Source: Rhabdornis inornatus
Taxonomy: Eukaryota > Chordata > Aves > Passeriformes > Rhabdornithidae
Reading direction: 5' to 3'
Assembly (NCBI GenBank): GCA_013397075.1
Contig: VWZS01006721.1
Span: 952,119 to 1,016,118, forward strand
Length of the DNA: 64,000 bases
Position numbers and translations under genes: made by a program. Positions 14,101 through 26,600 of this stretch are shown here, piece after piece. How positions within the stretch are numbered: the first letter of the stretch is position 1; each line of letters opens with the position of its first letter. Below the pieces are notes generated by a model that saw nothing but the letters and a program-made list of their open reading frames with translations, had not been told where the DNA came from and ran no database searches.

Positions 14101-15364
14101 TCAAATCCCAGGGTAGTTCACTTAAAGCTGAATGGAGGTTGTGGACTGCCAGGAGATTGCACTCAACCAGCCTGACTAATGGCAAGACCAGATTTGGAGA
14201 GAGGACTGTGAATCTGGCATCCTCACACCACCCAGGCTCCACCTCACATTTTTCAATTAAGAGCAGTTAGAGAAACATGTGCAGGCACAAACACACAGAA
14301 TGCTGACAGTCACCACACAGGTCAATCTGGAACTCTTTCTGCCACTGTAGCAACTTTTGAAGAGTGGGAAAAGGGGAAAAAACACAAACTTAAGGTATAG
14401 AATATCTCTATGCTATTACACTTCCACTGTCCTCTTTCTCCCCTTCTCTTCTTCCACAACTTGCCCTAGGTTTGATGTTCACATACACTTGCGGAGTTGA
14501 CCAAGAAATCCCTTCATATTCTTGTATGATTTTCACTTTGCTGTTATCTATTCCAAGAAGAATAGATATTCACTTTGATGTTGAATATTGACCAGCCCAA
14601 CCAAAGGGAGCAAAGGGAGGTGTATGAAGTCTATACCACCAGAGATGCTTGCTTTGGAGACAAGCGTATTTCCCCAGGTGTCAGGGGCAAACACTGGGGG
14701 CTCAGCACTAGGGAATGATCCTCTAAATGGAGCAGAAAAATCAAGTGCTTGCATACACATTGCTTTATTTGCACCATTCAAGACCTGTCTTAGCACGGCT
14801 ATTCTGGACTTACTCTGTACGTACTGGCTACTAGCATTGCTCCCAAGGACAATTAGCCCACCTAAAAATTTGACTAACCCTCTCTAATGAACATATCCTC
14901 ACCAAGTCTAGGAAAAATACCCTCAAGCAACAGCAATGAGGACTGAATCCAGGCTTGAACCACTGTACAACACATTCTGTACCCTTTACTCACCTGAGGG
15001 GCAGCTGAAATCTGCCCCTTTGCATTCTGCCACCAGCTCCCTGTGCCTTTGCATCACCAATAGGAAGGAAAGGTGCAAGACACAGGGCAGGACCTAAGGT
15101 GTACCTGTCTCTGAAGGAGTAAACTAGTGGAGAGAGCAAACCACCCTGTGAAGCGATGGGATGTTCAAAGCTATGTAATGGGATACGTGGGACACGGTCA
15201 TGTCACATACGTCTCTCTTGCAGGAATTAATTTTCTCCCCAGAGTGTTCTTGGATGGAGGGTGACAGCTTGGCCACGGAGGCTCAGTGATCAAGTGAGTG
15301 GTATCAACCCAGGCCTGTGGCTGGTTTGGAATGCAAGTGAATGGAGACTGTCCCACTGACTCAC

Positions 15365-15445
15365 CCTTGGATGGCGGTCTCTCCAGATCCGAATCCAGGT
15401 GGATCGGTGGGGCAATGTAGGAAACCTGCCCATGGTGAGCCTGCC
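15365..15445 (-). CDS. ADGRL3: ADGRL3 81-nt exon: start of Ser/Thr-rich linker after OLF
   Basis: The minus strand reads TTATTTGTCCACAG, then an exon starting GGCAGGCTCACCATGG, ending CCATCCAAGG, then GTGAGTCAG. Joined to the final G of the OLF exon it encodes G-Q-A-H-H-G-Q-V-S-Y-I-A-P-P-I-H-L-D-S-D and then LERPPSK. This matches the region after DSR in mammalian ADGRL3 (SGQAHHGQVSYISPPIHLDSELERPSVK as I recall it) with a few conservative changes. This segment is not shared with ADGRL1 or ADGRL2 as I remember them, which supports paralogue 3. It leads into the Ser/Thr-rich, presumably O-glycosylated stalk between OLF and HormR. Both ends are phase 1, so the exon is a symmetric 27-codon cassette. 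The acceptor pyrimidine tract is interrupted by purines and looks weak; a branch-point-like ACTAAAC lies about 20 nt upstream. The open frame continues past the donor to 15198, but that part is intron. Confidence 0.94.
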
Positions 15446-15723
15446 CTGTGGACAAATAAGTGGTTTAGTTCTGCTGTTTCCTACAGAGATCTATCAGGGC
15501 TACAGTCAAATACACAGCATTTGGACCAAAAAAAGGTTTGCATGTATTTTGTTCTGTGTGTTTTTCACAATGAATTTCCATTTTGAGAAGGCACCTAGTG
15601 ACAAGTTGAAACCACTTCCATCTCTAACTTTTTCCTTGCAGACACAGGTACTCTGGTGAACTTTAGTTACACCTGCTTTACCACTACTACATATACTTTA
15701 CATCACGTTCTCTTAAAACCTGT

Positions 15724-15747
15724 TCTCTCTCTCTCTCTATATATATC
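15724..15747 (+). repeat. (CT)n-(AT)n dinucleotide repeat
   Basis: A CT run changes directly into an AT run. It lies about 280 bp upstream (in transcript order) of the 81-nt ADGRL3 exon. Confidence 0.9.
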
Positions 15748-16869
15748 TGCTATGGAAGAGAACCCAATTTCACACAAGCCCATTCAATCTGTTAATCTCA
15801 CTTTAAGAGGGAAACAAGCATTCCTATGCCACAGCCATTTTTGAAGGAAGCATGGTTTGAAGCACAATCCCACCTGTTTGTCCCACCTGCAGGAGATACA
15901 TGTTTCATTTTTCAGAGCTCAGCACTGCTTCCACATGAGTGGAAGATTTTTTGGCTCCCAACACCATCATGCAGTTTCTCAGTTGCTAAAGACTCAATCC
16001 TTCTCCAGCAATTTGGAGGTAGCTATATCGAGAAACTTCTATTTATAATAAAAACAGTTTTTTATAATTCATCTATTTACTGTACCAATTTACAGGGTTG
16101 TTAATCTCTTCTTCTAAACATGGAAAGTTAATGACACATAGATTATGATAACAGTTAGAGTAACCTTCCCATTTCAAGTAATATTCGTTCTGCAATAAAA
16201 GCAGTTGATTCCTCTTAAGAGACACATTCCAAATAATTAATACAGCTCCCTGTTGACACTTGCTGTTGTTGCTCCAAGCAATTTCCAAGCTAGCGTCACA
16301 GGCAGAGGAGCAGCAGTACACTCTTCAGGCTCCTTTGTAATGACATCCAGGAATACCACAAGCACAGTATGCTGGTGCACATAATATCTTGAAAACATCT
16401 CTTCAGGGAGATAAAATATTAATGAGAAAGGGGAGAGAAAGAAAGAAAAAAAAAAAGAAGTGTGTCTGAATGTGCAGGTTATATTTACTGCTTTACACCG
16501 AGGATGACTCAGATAATTTGCATTATTAGCCATTACAACAACTGGACGTAATTCAGGTTTAAAATCTACCGACACGTCATAAATTCTGAATTTGCTTTTA
16601 AGTGCTTTAACATGGGAAATCTGCTTCAGGCAAACCCATAGCAAATAACAAGTTACTCTGCTTTCCTCTTCTCGTTTACATGTTAAAACCCATTTGATGT
16701 CATTAGTGAGCAAAAGTCATCATTTAATAGCTGCTCGGTTCCGCAGCAGAAACAGACAGTCTGCTCTCACTCCAAGCTGCTCAATGTGCAGGATGATCAG
16801 TGCCCTTAGAACCACAGAACAGTCTCCCCATTTGCTGCATCAAAGATACCACTGAAATGTAAAATAGCT

Positions 16870-17240
16870 GAGCTTGGCAGGAAACTCTGGAAATCACCTA
16901 GCCCAGCTCAAGGGCAGCAAGAGCCCATAGCAAGTGTCCAATCTGATTTCCAATATCTCTAAGGATGGAGACTCCACAATCTCTCTGGGCAATCTGTACC
17001 AGTGCTTTGCCACCCTCACAGGAAAAAAAAAAAAATAGAAAATCTTTTCCACTATCTGCCTGTAAGAGCCTGGTTCCATCTTCTTTATTCCCTGTCATCA
17101 CGTACTTATACACATCAGTAAGATCGCTTGGATGATCTGGTCCAGGCTGGATACTCACAGCTTTTCAGCCCATCCCCACAAAGAGATGCTGCAATCCCTT
17201 TATCATCATTATGGTCCTTTGCTGGACTTGCTCTGGCACA
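16870..17240 (-). mobile_element. CR1 LINE, old diverged 3' fragment
   Basis: The plus strand carries degraded CR1 landmarks in order: GGAAACTCTGGAAATCACCT, GGAGACTCCACAATCTCTCTGG, CAGTGCTTTGCCACCCTCAC, AAGAGCCTGGTTCCATCTTC, ATACACATCAGTAAGATCGC, AGAGATGCTGCAATCCCTTT and TGGTCCTTTGCTGGACTTGC. The minus-strand frame reads VAKHWYRLPREIVESPSLEI, the same CR1 RT C-terminus as the 7.7-kb copy but more diverged and interrupted by a poly-A/T expansion near 17022-17034. It sits about 1.4 kb upstream of the 81-nt exon in transcript order. Confidence 0.88.
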
Positions 17241-17602
17241 CTGCTGACACACGGTTTTTGGGGTTTTTTTGTTTGGCTGGTTGTTTTTAGTCACCTGGTC
17301 TTCCTGGGAGCAAACCAAAAAAAGAAAGATTCTGGAAGCTTAAAGGGCTAGGCTGTAGTAAAGAAGATACATCCACATTACATGAAAGACTAAAACACAT
17401 CTGTTTAGACATTCATTACAATTCAGTAATAACTATGGAAGCTTATTATTGCCTGATTAAGGCTTTTACTTTATATGGAGGAAGCAGTAGCATCAAGTGC
17501 TCTCTAGTGATAAATGAAACAAGTTGCAGAAAGCTTTTATCTTTTTGCTGCTGATGCAAAACACAGTACTTCCAAAAAAAAAAAAAAGAATCAAACTTCT
17601 GT

Positions 17603-17631
17603 TACTACTACTACTACTACATACTACTACT
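17603..17631 (+). repeat. (TAC)n trinucleotide microsatellite
   Basis: About nine TAC units with one imperfect step at CATAC; ends before a run of A. Confidence 0.95.
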
Positions 17632-20600
17632 GAAAAAAACAGATTTCTGTTAGACTGCACACTTCTTCCAATGCTAATAAGTCAAACTTTGGGTTTTAAT
17701 ATTCCTTCTCCAAAAAAAGCAATGCAAACAATTGCTGTGATTCATTTTCTGGGCTTGAACACCAGCTCACTTGTTCTTCAGAATCATCAGAGTGTTCACA
17801 CTGGAGAAACAAAGGGTCTCCACTGTTACCTTATAAATCTTTTTAATCAAGAGAATCACATTTTTACTTTGGTTCTACTGTTATTGCCTATACATTTTTG
17901 CTTTGGTTTTACTATTGCTGATCTTTTAGACAGCTGAGGGAAGGGAGGCAAGGGGCGGTGTCTGAAGCAAGGCCTGGCAATGGGACTGGGAGACAAGGAC
18001 ATGGTCTTCTTGGCTACAATGGCATTAAAAGTGCTGCCACTCACTCAATTGAAAACCAAAATTTTACCCAGTGGACCTAAGAAAGGTTGTGAGACTGATA
18101 TCAGTGGTACAGCTGAAGCTGATCTCAAAGACTGACAGAATGAGCTTTCCAAAGTGAGGCAGACTCCAGTCCCTGTGGAGTGAGTTTTGCAGTTTCAGAT
18201 GCTTACTGCAAGCCCCAGCCCTAGGAATGAGGGACTCCTATCTGCCTCTTCAGTTCCAGTTGCTGTAGAAAAGCACTTTAAAAGATGGATGTGAGAGCCT
18301 TAAAAAAATAAAATAAAATAAAAGGCAGAAACACTCCAACACTCCACACCTGTCTTTCCAATCCTTCAGCTGTTTTCTCTGCACATGAAGTCTGAGCTGA
18401 CAGTGGTGCAGGAAAAAGAAAGAAGACTTCTGACAAAATACCAAAGGTCAAGATGTCTCTGTTGCTGAGGGAAGTTCAGCGTTCCTCGTATCAGAACAGC
18501 TTGCATGGCCTTCTCCCAATCCCACCCTGCCTATAACCATCTGCTCTTTCTGCAGCCAGCTCCCAGGGAAAAAAAGTAAACAGCAATTAAGCGTAACCAT
18601 CAAAGTCATGTTTGATGAAGTTGCCAATTTTGTACCTACCAGCTCAGGTTGTGTTCCATTTCCTTTATCTCTCTTGCCTGTGCCCGTGGCTCCCTGTGAG
18701 GGCTAATGCTGGAAGACAGCTGTGGATCATCCCTGACCTGCTCTTCTTGCATCACAACACAGGGATGCAGGTCTGGCCAACACTGCCTAAATATCAACAC
18801 CATCTCAGGTGAGACAGGGCAAACAGCAGGTGTGGCACAGGTAGCCACAAACCAGCAGTCTTCATAGCAGGCAGGCCACCTGCATGTGCTGTGACAATGT
18901 GAAAAAGAAAACCCCATGTTTGATAGAAACAATTTTGGGAGCAACAGTATGGATATGACCTTGGAAGTCCATCTGGTGACATGCCTTTCTCAGGTAGAGG
19001 AAATGAGAAAGATGTTTGTGAATTAGAAAAAGTGCTTGACTGGCCATTATTTTCAGGTCTGACACATGAGAGACACAATGCATTTTAAAAAGCCAATAAC
19101 TTAGAAGAACAAAGATAATGTTTTGTGAAGACCGAAGGAAACACAATAGCTTGGCCTAAGGGAATTTTTTTAAATTGTTTTTTTAAAAAGGGATCTGGAT
19201 GCTCATAGACAGAAAATAAACATCCACACATCTTCAAAAATCTGCCCCTAAGTGATTTAGTCATCTACAGATGCAGTGATATAAAACTACAGAAAAATCT
19301 GCAAATGCATGGACTAACCAAGTAAAGTAGCAACAAAGAACTCTCCTCCATGTATCTTTTAAAACCACTTCCTCCTGATCCTTTTTGGAATCATACTCAC
19401 TGCTTTATAGCACCCGAGAGGGCAGGCCTTCCTCCTGATTCTGGGCCAAATTTCCAGTGCTGGTGACATTAGATTTTTCTAGAGTACAATGCCTATTTCA
19501 TGTGTGCATATGGGAAACTTTTCTGCCTGGCCCCTGCTCATGTTCTACCTGAGATTTTCCAGTGCACTATCAAAGAGAAAACCTGAATAGAAAACATAAG
19601 ATTGAAAGATTCAAACTCCCAAAATTTACCCCCAACATTTACCAGGCTAAAAACAAGGCTTTTTAAAACATTTGATGACTTGTCTCCTAATGCCCTGGTG
19701 ATGCCATGAAGATAAATATCCACAATCACCTGAATGGACGGGTCTCCCTTTTCCCTGCTGCTCCTCTCCTCAGTGCCCATTGTGAGTATGGACACTCCTG
19801 CACCTGAATTGCAGTTCTGCCCCACATCTGACTCAGATCCAGCAGCAGCAGTGAGAAGCCACAGGAGATATATTTTTTTAAACAAACATGCTTCAAACTC
19901 TTTGTTCTCAAGGGATGAGAGTCCCCTTTCTTCGCTGTCCTTATCCAGAGGCGATCACTGCAACACATTTTTTTGCTGTCATGTCAGATTACTCAGATTT
20001 CCACCCATTTTCCAGCCTCTTTTAGCATTCTTTTGTCTTCCACAGGTTCACCAGTTCCCAAGATCCTTTTTAGACAACGTAGTCAGCATTTCATGCAGAG
20101 GATTTAATTTAATTTCGTGCTGGTATCTCTGATGACCCGTGTTCCCAGGTACTGCCTCTCCTACACCCTTTCTTGTCTGCAGCTCTGAATGCAGGCACCC
20201 CCATTGATTTAATCCTTCATCTGTTAGTCCACTTGCTTGGATCATCAATTAGTTAATATCCATGAAACCACACATTCATTCCTGAGCCTTTGATTTCAGT
20301 TCTTCATATATTTTAACTTTTTCTTTTTTTTTTTTAATAACAATAGGATGGACACATACTAGGTATGCAAAATACCTATTCTGAGGAAAAGTCTTGGAAA
20401 ACATAATGACAATTTTATTAATATCTCTACAGATAAAATATTCTTTGCATGCTGTGGCTTTTTTTTTTTCCTATGTAACTGGAAAAAAAATTAAAAGCAG
20501 TCCAGTTTGTCTGTGATGATCTGATGTATAAAATTCAACATTACTTTTTGGACACATTGATGTAATTCTGTAAATGTTAACAGGATTTTTAAAAAATCCA

Positions 20601-23600
20601 ATTTATTATCTAGCAAACGACTACATTTACTTTATTAGAGTGCAGCTTCTAGGATCATCACTCTCATCCTCTTTAATTTTCAAAACAAGTTAATTTTTTT
20701 CTTGTCCTTTTTGCTCTCCTCATGAGTCTTTTTGAATCCTATAATATGTAGGCACATATAAAAACATATGAAAAGAGAAATTAAAAAGCTGGTGGGCTTG
20801 TTAACAAACTCTTTTGACATGCCATTAAATAAATTTAATTTAGACCTATTACTCTGCATATATTCAGACTTTTCCTGGCAGTCTTTTTTTCTGTCTTTCA
20901 TTTACAAAACACCATTCCCTCACTGCCCACCCTTTTCCATTTTGCATTAAAAGCTTTCTTTTTAAATAAAGCTTTTATAAAGCCATTCTCTTCCTCAGAC
21001 ATGTCAGAGTTAGCACAGATTCTGTCCACTGCTTCATTTATTCATGGCCTTTTATGGAGTCTCTCTCTTTCATCTGTACATCTCTCTTTCATCTCCCAGT
21101 GCCCTTTTAACTCCTTAGGGTAGCAGCGACTCACGTGTTCCCTCTTCTTCCCTCACTCCCAGGGTCATTTCCCTGTCCTTCCCTCGAAGCTGTGGATGCT
21201 TCTGAATACAAGAAAACCCTCTTTTCCAAGAGGAACTCTCTGACTACATTATCTCTGCTCTCTTGCCATTTTGCCTCTTGTATTTCATACCGGGAACTAC
21301 TGCCAGCTTAAAGCCACTGCAGCAGGATAAAGGAGGGTACCTGCAGTGTGGCTTCCATGAGGGACAGCTGGCTCCTGGTCATGTCTGCCTGCTGAAAACA
21401 GAGGGTACCAGCAGCCTCAATGGGATACAGCTGAGTTTCCCAGTACCAAAGCAAACTTGAGGCTCAGTCAAGGCAGCTGCCAAATGCAAAGACCTTGGAT
21501 GAGAGGAAGAAAGTTCAGTGAGGAATGCACGGAAAGGGGTAAACTGGGAAGATGTTTGGCTAAGTCCCTGTCACACATGCATCTCATGTTTTAGAGTAAA
21601 TGAAAACCCAAAAGCAGCACCTGGCAGCGTGCCTGCATGAGCAGAGGTTGGCCTAGACTTTTGTGAAGTAGTACTATTCCTGTTATTAATTTGTCACAAC
21701 AAACAGTCCTAGCCATGAGAGGAAGGAAATCAAAATGACCCTTTTTGAGGGCCAAGCTGTCCCCCATGTGACAGCCATTACCTGAGAGGACCAAGGCTAG
21801 GTTTGAGCTGCACGAGAAAATAAGGACAAAAATAACACCAAAGGAATGGGTTAAAAACTGGGTATTATAGCAGGTAAAACAACTGGAAGCTTTTCACTAG
21901 TGGCAGATGTGTATTTTCCAAGGAGTATTTAGGACTCAGAAACTCATGTTCCAGCTGAAGTCAGAGGTGAACAAGCTTCTCCAAGTCACACCAAGATTCC
22001 TCGTTTTGATATGCAATCATCATAATTTGTGTTTTTAGACGAACCTCATCCTTCTGCTAAGGACTCAAAACATTTGATTTAGCAGCACCTTGGCTCCAGT
22101 GATGCTCTGCATCCTGCAGTGCACATCCCAAAATCTACACTGTGGTACAAGAGGCTGGTATAAAGGCTGGGAAGGAAGAGGAACTAAAAACCTGAGAAAT
22201 ATTTCACACGTGCCATGATAATTAAACTGTGTTAAGGATCTTGTCTTCCCTGCCTTCCCCCTCCCGCCATATGGCAGCACATGCAGGAAGGCTGCATCCA
22301 AGCCTGGCTTTCCCCAGTGCCCAAAGCAGGAACCTCACCTCCAGGGCTGCACATTTTTTGAGCTTGTCTCCCCAAAGGCTTGTCCAGCAGGCTAAAGAAA
22401 CACGACACACTGAATTTTTCCTCCTCTCCCAGATGTGCTCGCTGTGCTATGAAATACGATTTATCAGTCACCTGTACTGAAAAACATGGGAGAGGAGGAG
22501 AAGGATTTTGGTGCAGAGGAAGCAGAGGGATTTGGAGCAGTGCAGTCCTCAGAGCCCTGGAGCAGATGACAAATATTGGTCACAAACCGCCCAGAGCAGG
22601 TTTAGCAATGGCAAATACAGCAAAACCCAGTGAGATTTTTTTAGCCACCTCTTGGGGACTGAGTCTAAGGAGCTCTGTGCCAGCTCCTGCTGTCCCTACT
22701 CTGCTCTTGTCCCAAAAGTCAAACAGGAGGTATCCAACCTCCTTAGTGGGTCAAGCCCAGCCTGTTCTGCTTCAGGTGTGCCTGAAAAGACTTGGGATGG
22801 AGAAGTTTAGGGAAAACCTAGCCAAAGCCATCCAGCCTATCACCTGCAGAGGCAAAATCATTCCTTATACTGCTTTGAAAGGTATGTCCTTGGGGCTGTT
22901 CACCTCACACTATCAGATGCTGAGCAGCAGATCTCATAATCAGAAGATTTTGTTTTACTTTTCCCTTTCTTTAGAGGGGAAGGAATATTGCTGACTATTT
23001 CTTTTCTCCCCCATCTCTTTTAGCTGGGCACAGCACTTAACAAAGGTTGCAGCCTGGTGATAGCTGAACCATTTCAGAGCAGTCTCCTCTCCCCTGTGAC
23101 ATGGCCAGGCATTTCCATCCCCTCTCTTGGAGCAGATCTGGGAATTAATGCAAGCGCAGAGTGAGGTAGAGCTGATCTGATGGAAAATGCCCCACTGAAA
23201 ACAGTAATTACTAGTTTTCCACTGGCTCAATGAGCAGAACCAATTCAGGCTGCTGCAGCAGCAGTGCCAGATCTGAAGCATAGGAAAGGACAAAAATAAA
23301 AGAGCCAGGCTGGGATGGGGACAGCTATCAGTTTAACCATAACATAAAGCCACACCTGGGAACAGTAGTGGCATTGTATCTGGACGACCCCTCCACCCCC
23401 ACATCAGACTCTCTTCTTGTCCCAGGGAGACTCTCACCAATTGCAACCTTCCTCCACTGCCTTTCAGACAGCTTTAAGTTCACCTGCCAGCATAATTTAG
23501 AGAGCAACTCCAGGTCAAGGGGTTTAATGAAAGCCAAATGCGTTACAGCACACAACTCCTCACACGCAGAGCTTGGGACATAGCCCTGTCATTCTCTTGC

Positions 23601-26600
23601 TTATGCCACTCTTGTTCATTGCAGAAAGGGGAGCAGTGGGGGAGAAGAAGAAATCAGGCAGTAGCTCATGCCATGCTGAGCTTAAGTTTCAGTGGCAAAG
23701 CATCCAGGGGTGTTGTCAGAGAAATCAGCTGAGATGCTGGATTATGAGGTAGGAGACGCATCCAGAGCAGACAGGTAGATCTGTGAGTCACCAGCCTGAA
23801 GACGGTAATTGAAGTGTCTCATGGTTTCAGATACTGTGTGATGTGGTCCAAGAATTTGTCACTCTCGCCTGCCTCCATTTGTGATAGCCTATAGCACATG
23901 TCCCCTCCAATTTTGTCTTTATTTTCCAACCTTCATATCTCTGCACATGTAGCAGCACGATCTCCATTCCCACACTGTACCTCCCCAGTACTGCCTGTAC
24001 TTCTGCTGTGAGCCCCCATTTCATCACAGGCCTGATTCCTTGCCTCTCAACCTGCATCCTCCTGTCCAGCTGAATCAGCTACATCTTCCATTGCTATGTG
24101 GCCAGTACACCATGAAAATCTTAAATCTTCTCTCCCATGGGTTTCTGTGACTATTCCCGACTGCAGCCCAGAAAGGGCTGTCAGACAGTGAAGCATTAAA
24201 GCATCTTCTTCATTACAGGTATTTTTAATCAACTGCTCTCATTAAGGAAGTGCAAAGAGATGAGTAATCTGTTTTCTGAGTGGGTCAGTGCACCCTAACT
24301 GCATTTAATCACTTCTTTTGATCTGCACCAGGAGCCCTGAGACAGGCAGTGCTGCCTGCCTGGCTCTGCATTCCTGCCTGCTGCCAAGCCTCAGCAGTGG
24401 TGCAGCAGGACACTGCAAGAACGGACAGACTCCATCTCAAAGTGAGTGATCAAGCCGCAAATGAGATTAACACAACATGATTTGATGAAGAAATGAAACA
24501 AGAGTGGGTATTTTCTCCGTGACCTAAACGAACAGGAATCTAAGCCGTCTTGTCTTTTCTTTTCTCTTTTCTTCTTTCTTATCTTTCAAGATAATATAAG
24601 GTATTTCTCAGCATGAAGGACATGACTGCCTGTGGAGAGATTTTGACAACTCCCCTCTGAGTGCTAAGATGCTGTCAGCTGAAAAACTGAGCCATTTGGG
24701 CAAATTGATCCAACTCTGACAGATTTCCTCTCTGTTTTCATGTTTTCTCTCTCAATCAAAAGCCTCCTAAAGAATCTATGTTTTCAGTTCAATGTCAGGG
24801 AAAGGGGGAGAAGAGGGGAGATAGTCTACTTTTGCTGCACTGTTCATCATTAACCTAGCTGGATGGAGAAAACTCTGAGAGGAAGAGGAAGGTCTCAGAA
24901 GTCTCTTGCATCTCCCCATTGCACACAGATACAGGATCTGAACACAACAGTTTCCCTAATTCATATATAGTAACTGCATATGGACTTTCTGACTTCCACT
25001 GAGGACAGAGTCAATACAGTTTGGGGTGCATGAACAGCACAGGAAGCTGAGCTTATAGGCCCGAGTTTATCTCCAATGCCAATATCAGGCAAACTGCTGG
25101 ATCAGCCATCCGAAGAAAGCCTTACTGGATTTTTTAAAAAAAATAATCATTAGGAATCATCTTTCCCTTCCTCAGCCCAAAGAAAATGAAATCAAAGTGT
25201 TTTTAAACCTTGTCCCCAGCTGTGAATATATCTGTAACCTTTCTGCATCAGTGACAATTCTGAATACAATTTTTGATGGGCAAATCCTGGGAGCACTCTT
25301 ACCACTTTATACCAAAGATTAAGCATGCTCCTGTCACAGTCAGTAAAAGAGCCTCTTTTTCAACCACCTCAGTTGGGAACTTCAGAAATCTCCAGTCCTC
25401 TAAAGAGAAGCAATGCCAAGCAGCCCAAAAGTGCTTTGCAAAGACAATTAGGTGCTTTGTTGCTTTTGCAGTCTTTTCACCTCTGCATATAACACAGTTT
25501 TGTAACTTGGTGACTGCTGTTGTGCTTATAGGGTCTTTCTCCAGTTTTTTGAGCTAAGTATCAAAATATTGTGATGTTTATTTTTCCTCTTTACCCACCT
25601 GAGGAAACTCATGCTCAGTGTAGCTTTTATTTTTTCTTTTTTTTTTTTTTACCCCAAAGACCTGTGAAGCAGAAGAGATTTGAAGTCTGTAGCTTATGAA
25701 TTTTACTTCTGGTGAAGTCAACTATGGACTTTATAAGCTTCATTGTGTCCCTTTTCATTGCTTCACAAAGTCAGGAATGACATAGAAGATTTTACTGTCT
25801 GTTCCCTTCATGCTGTCATGCTACACTTACTTATTTCCTCGTGGCCAGGGAATGAGAAGTTTGCAATGGGTCAGAAACTGCACCAGCTCACAGACTTCCG
25901 AATAACTGCACAGAACACAGGTTCATACAGCAAACATCTACAGACCAGATGTTTTATACAAGGTCAAATATAATTTTTTAGCATCAGATATTCTGTATTT
26001 GGGACCTTCATTCCTTAAGGCTCTTCAAGCATGTCTCAGGATTATTCTTATCTTACTTCCCATGACGTTACTGTAGGCTTTTGGATGACAGTTTTCATTA
26101 TAAGTGTGCACACTGCCTAGAACAATAAGATCCTGATTGGTACTCCTTGAATAATACAAATTAATTCTCGCCTGAGCCTCCTTCACCCTGTATGAATCAT
26201 GCTGGATGTCTGCCCTCCGCAAGGGCAGCAGACAGGTCTGCTGGGGCACTGCTCTGTCTGCCAGCACTGGGGCAAAGGTCCCCAGGCACTGCCAAATTTC
26301 CTGATCCCAAGGATCTAGCTGTATATGTGCAGGGGAAGAGGCTGTTACACTACGTCGCTTCTGATGTGCCTGTCAGACCACCCAAAAGACTACAGGAAAC
26401 ATACAGCATGACTGAAAATGAGACCACAGAGTCTGAAAAGTACACCCAAAAGGTTGTGTGTTTCAGCCCAGCTGAAAATTCTTTCAGCTTGTTCTGTTTC
26501 AGGCTCCTGCTCTTTGCAGTAAAATACGCTGTTCTAACCTTAATAGACAGACTTAGTTCAGAATATTTTCCTTTACAACAGACAACATTCAAATTGTCCT

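Larger units (their letters stand above)
1..15364 (-). other. ADGRL3 intron downstream of the 81-nt exon (partial, at least 15.4 kb)
   Basis: The intron starts with the donor GTGAGTCAG and continues past the left edge. It contains the best-preserved CR1 copy of the window (about 7741-8146), a run of artefact-like homopolymer blocks with a 10-N gap (755-908), a short (GT)n at 1284-1300 and a 19-nt A run at 7359-7377. The Ser/Thr-rich stalk and HormR exon expected next was not found. Open frames here are short and unlike known proteins. Confidence 0.87.

Noticed and set aside
15198..15364. Continuation of the linker-exon frame past the donor
   Set aside because: A consensus GTGAGT donor at the known protein boundary ends the exon; the extension (GESVGQSPFTC...) does not match ADGRL3.
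16237..16713. 158-codon minus-strand open frame on the ADGRL3 strand
   Set aside because: It contains a poly-Phe/Ser stretch from a simple repeat and no latrophilin-like sequence; treated as chance within a possible noncoding element.
22380..22994. 204-codon plus-strand open frame
   Set aside because: Composition and sequence resemble no protein I know, there is no coding context, and about 0.3 such frames are expected by chance in 64 kb on six frames. A transcript match would be needed to revive it.
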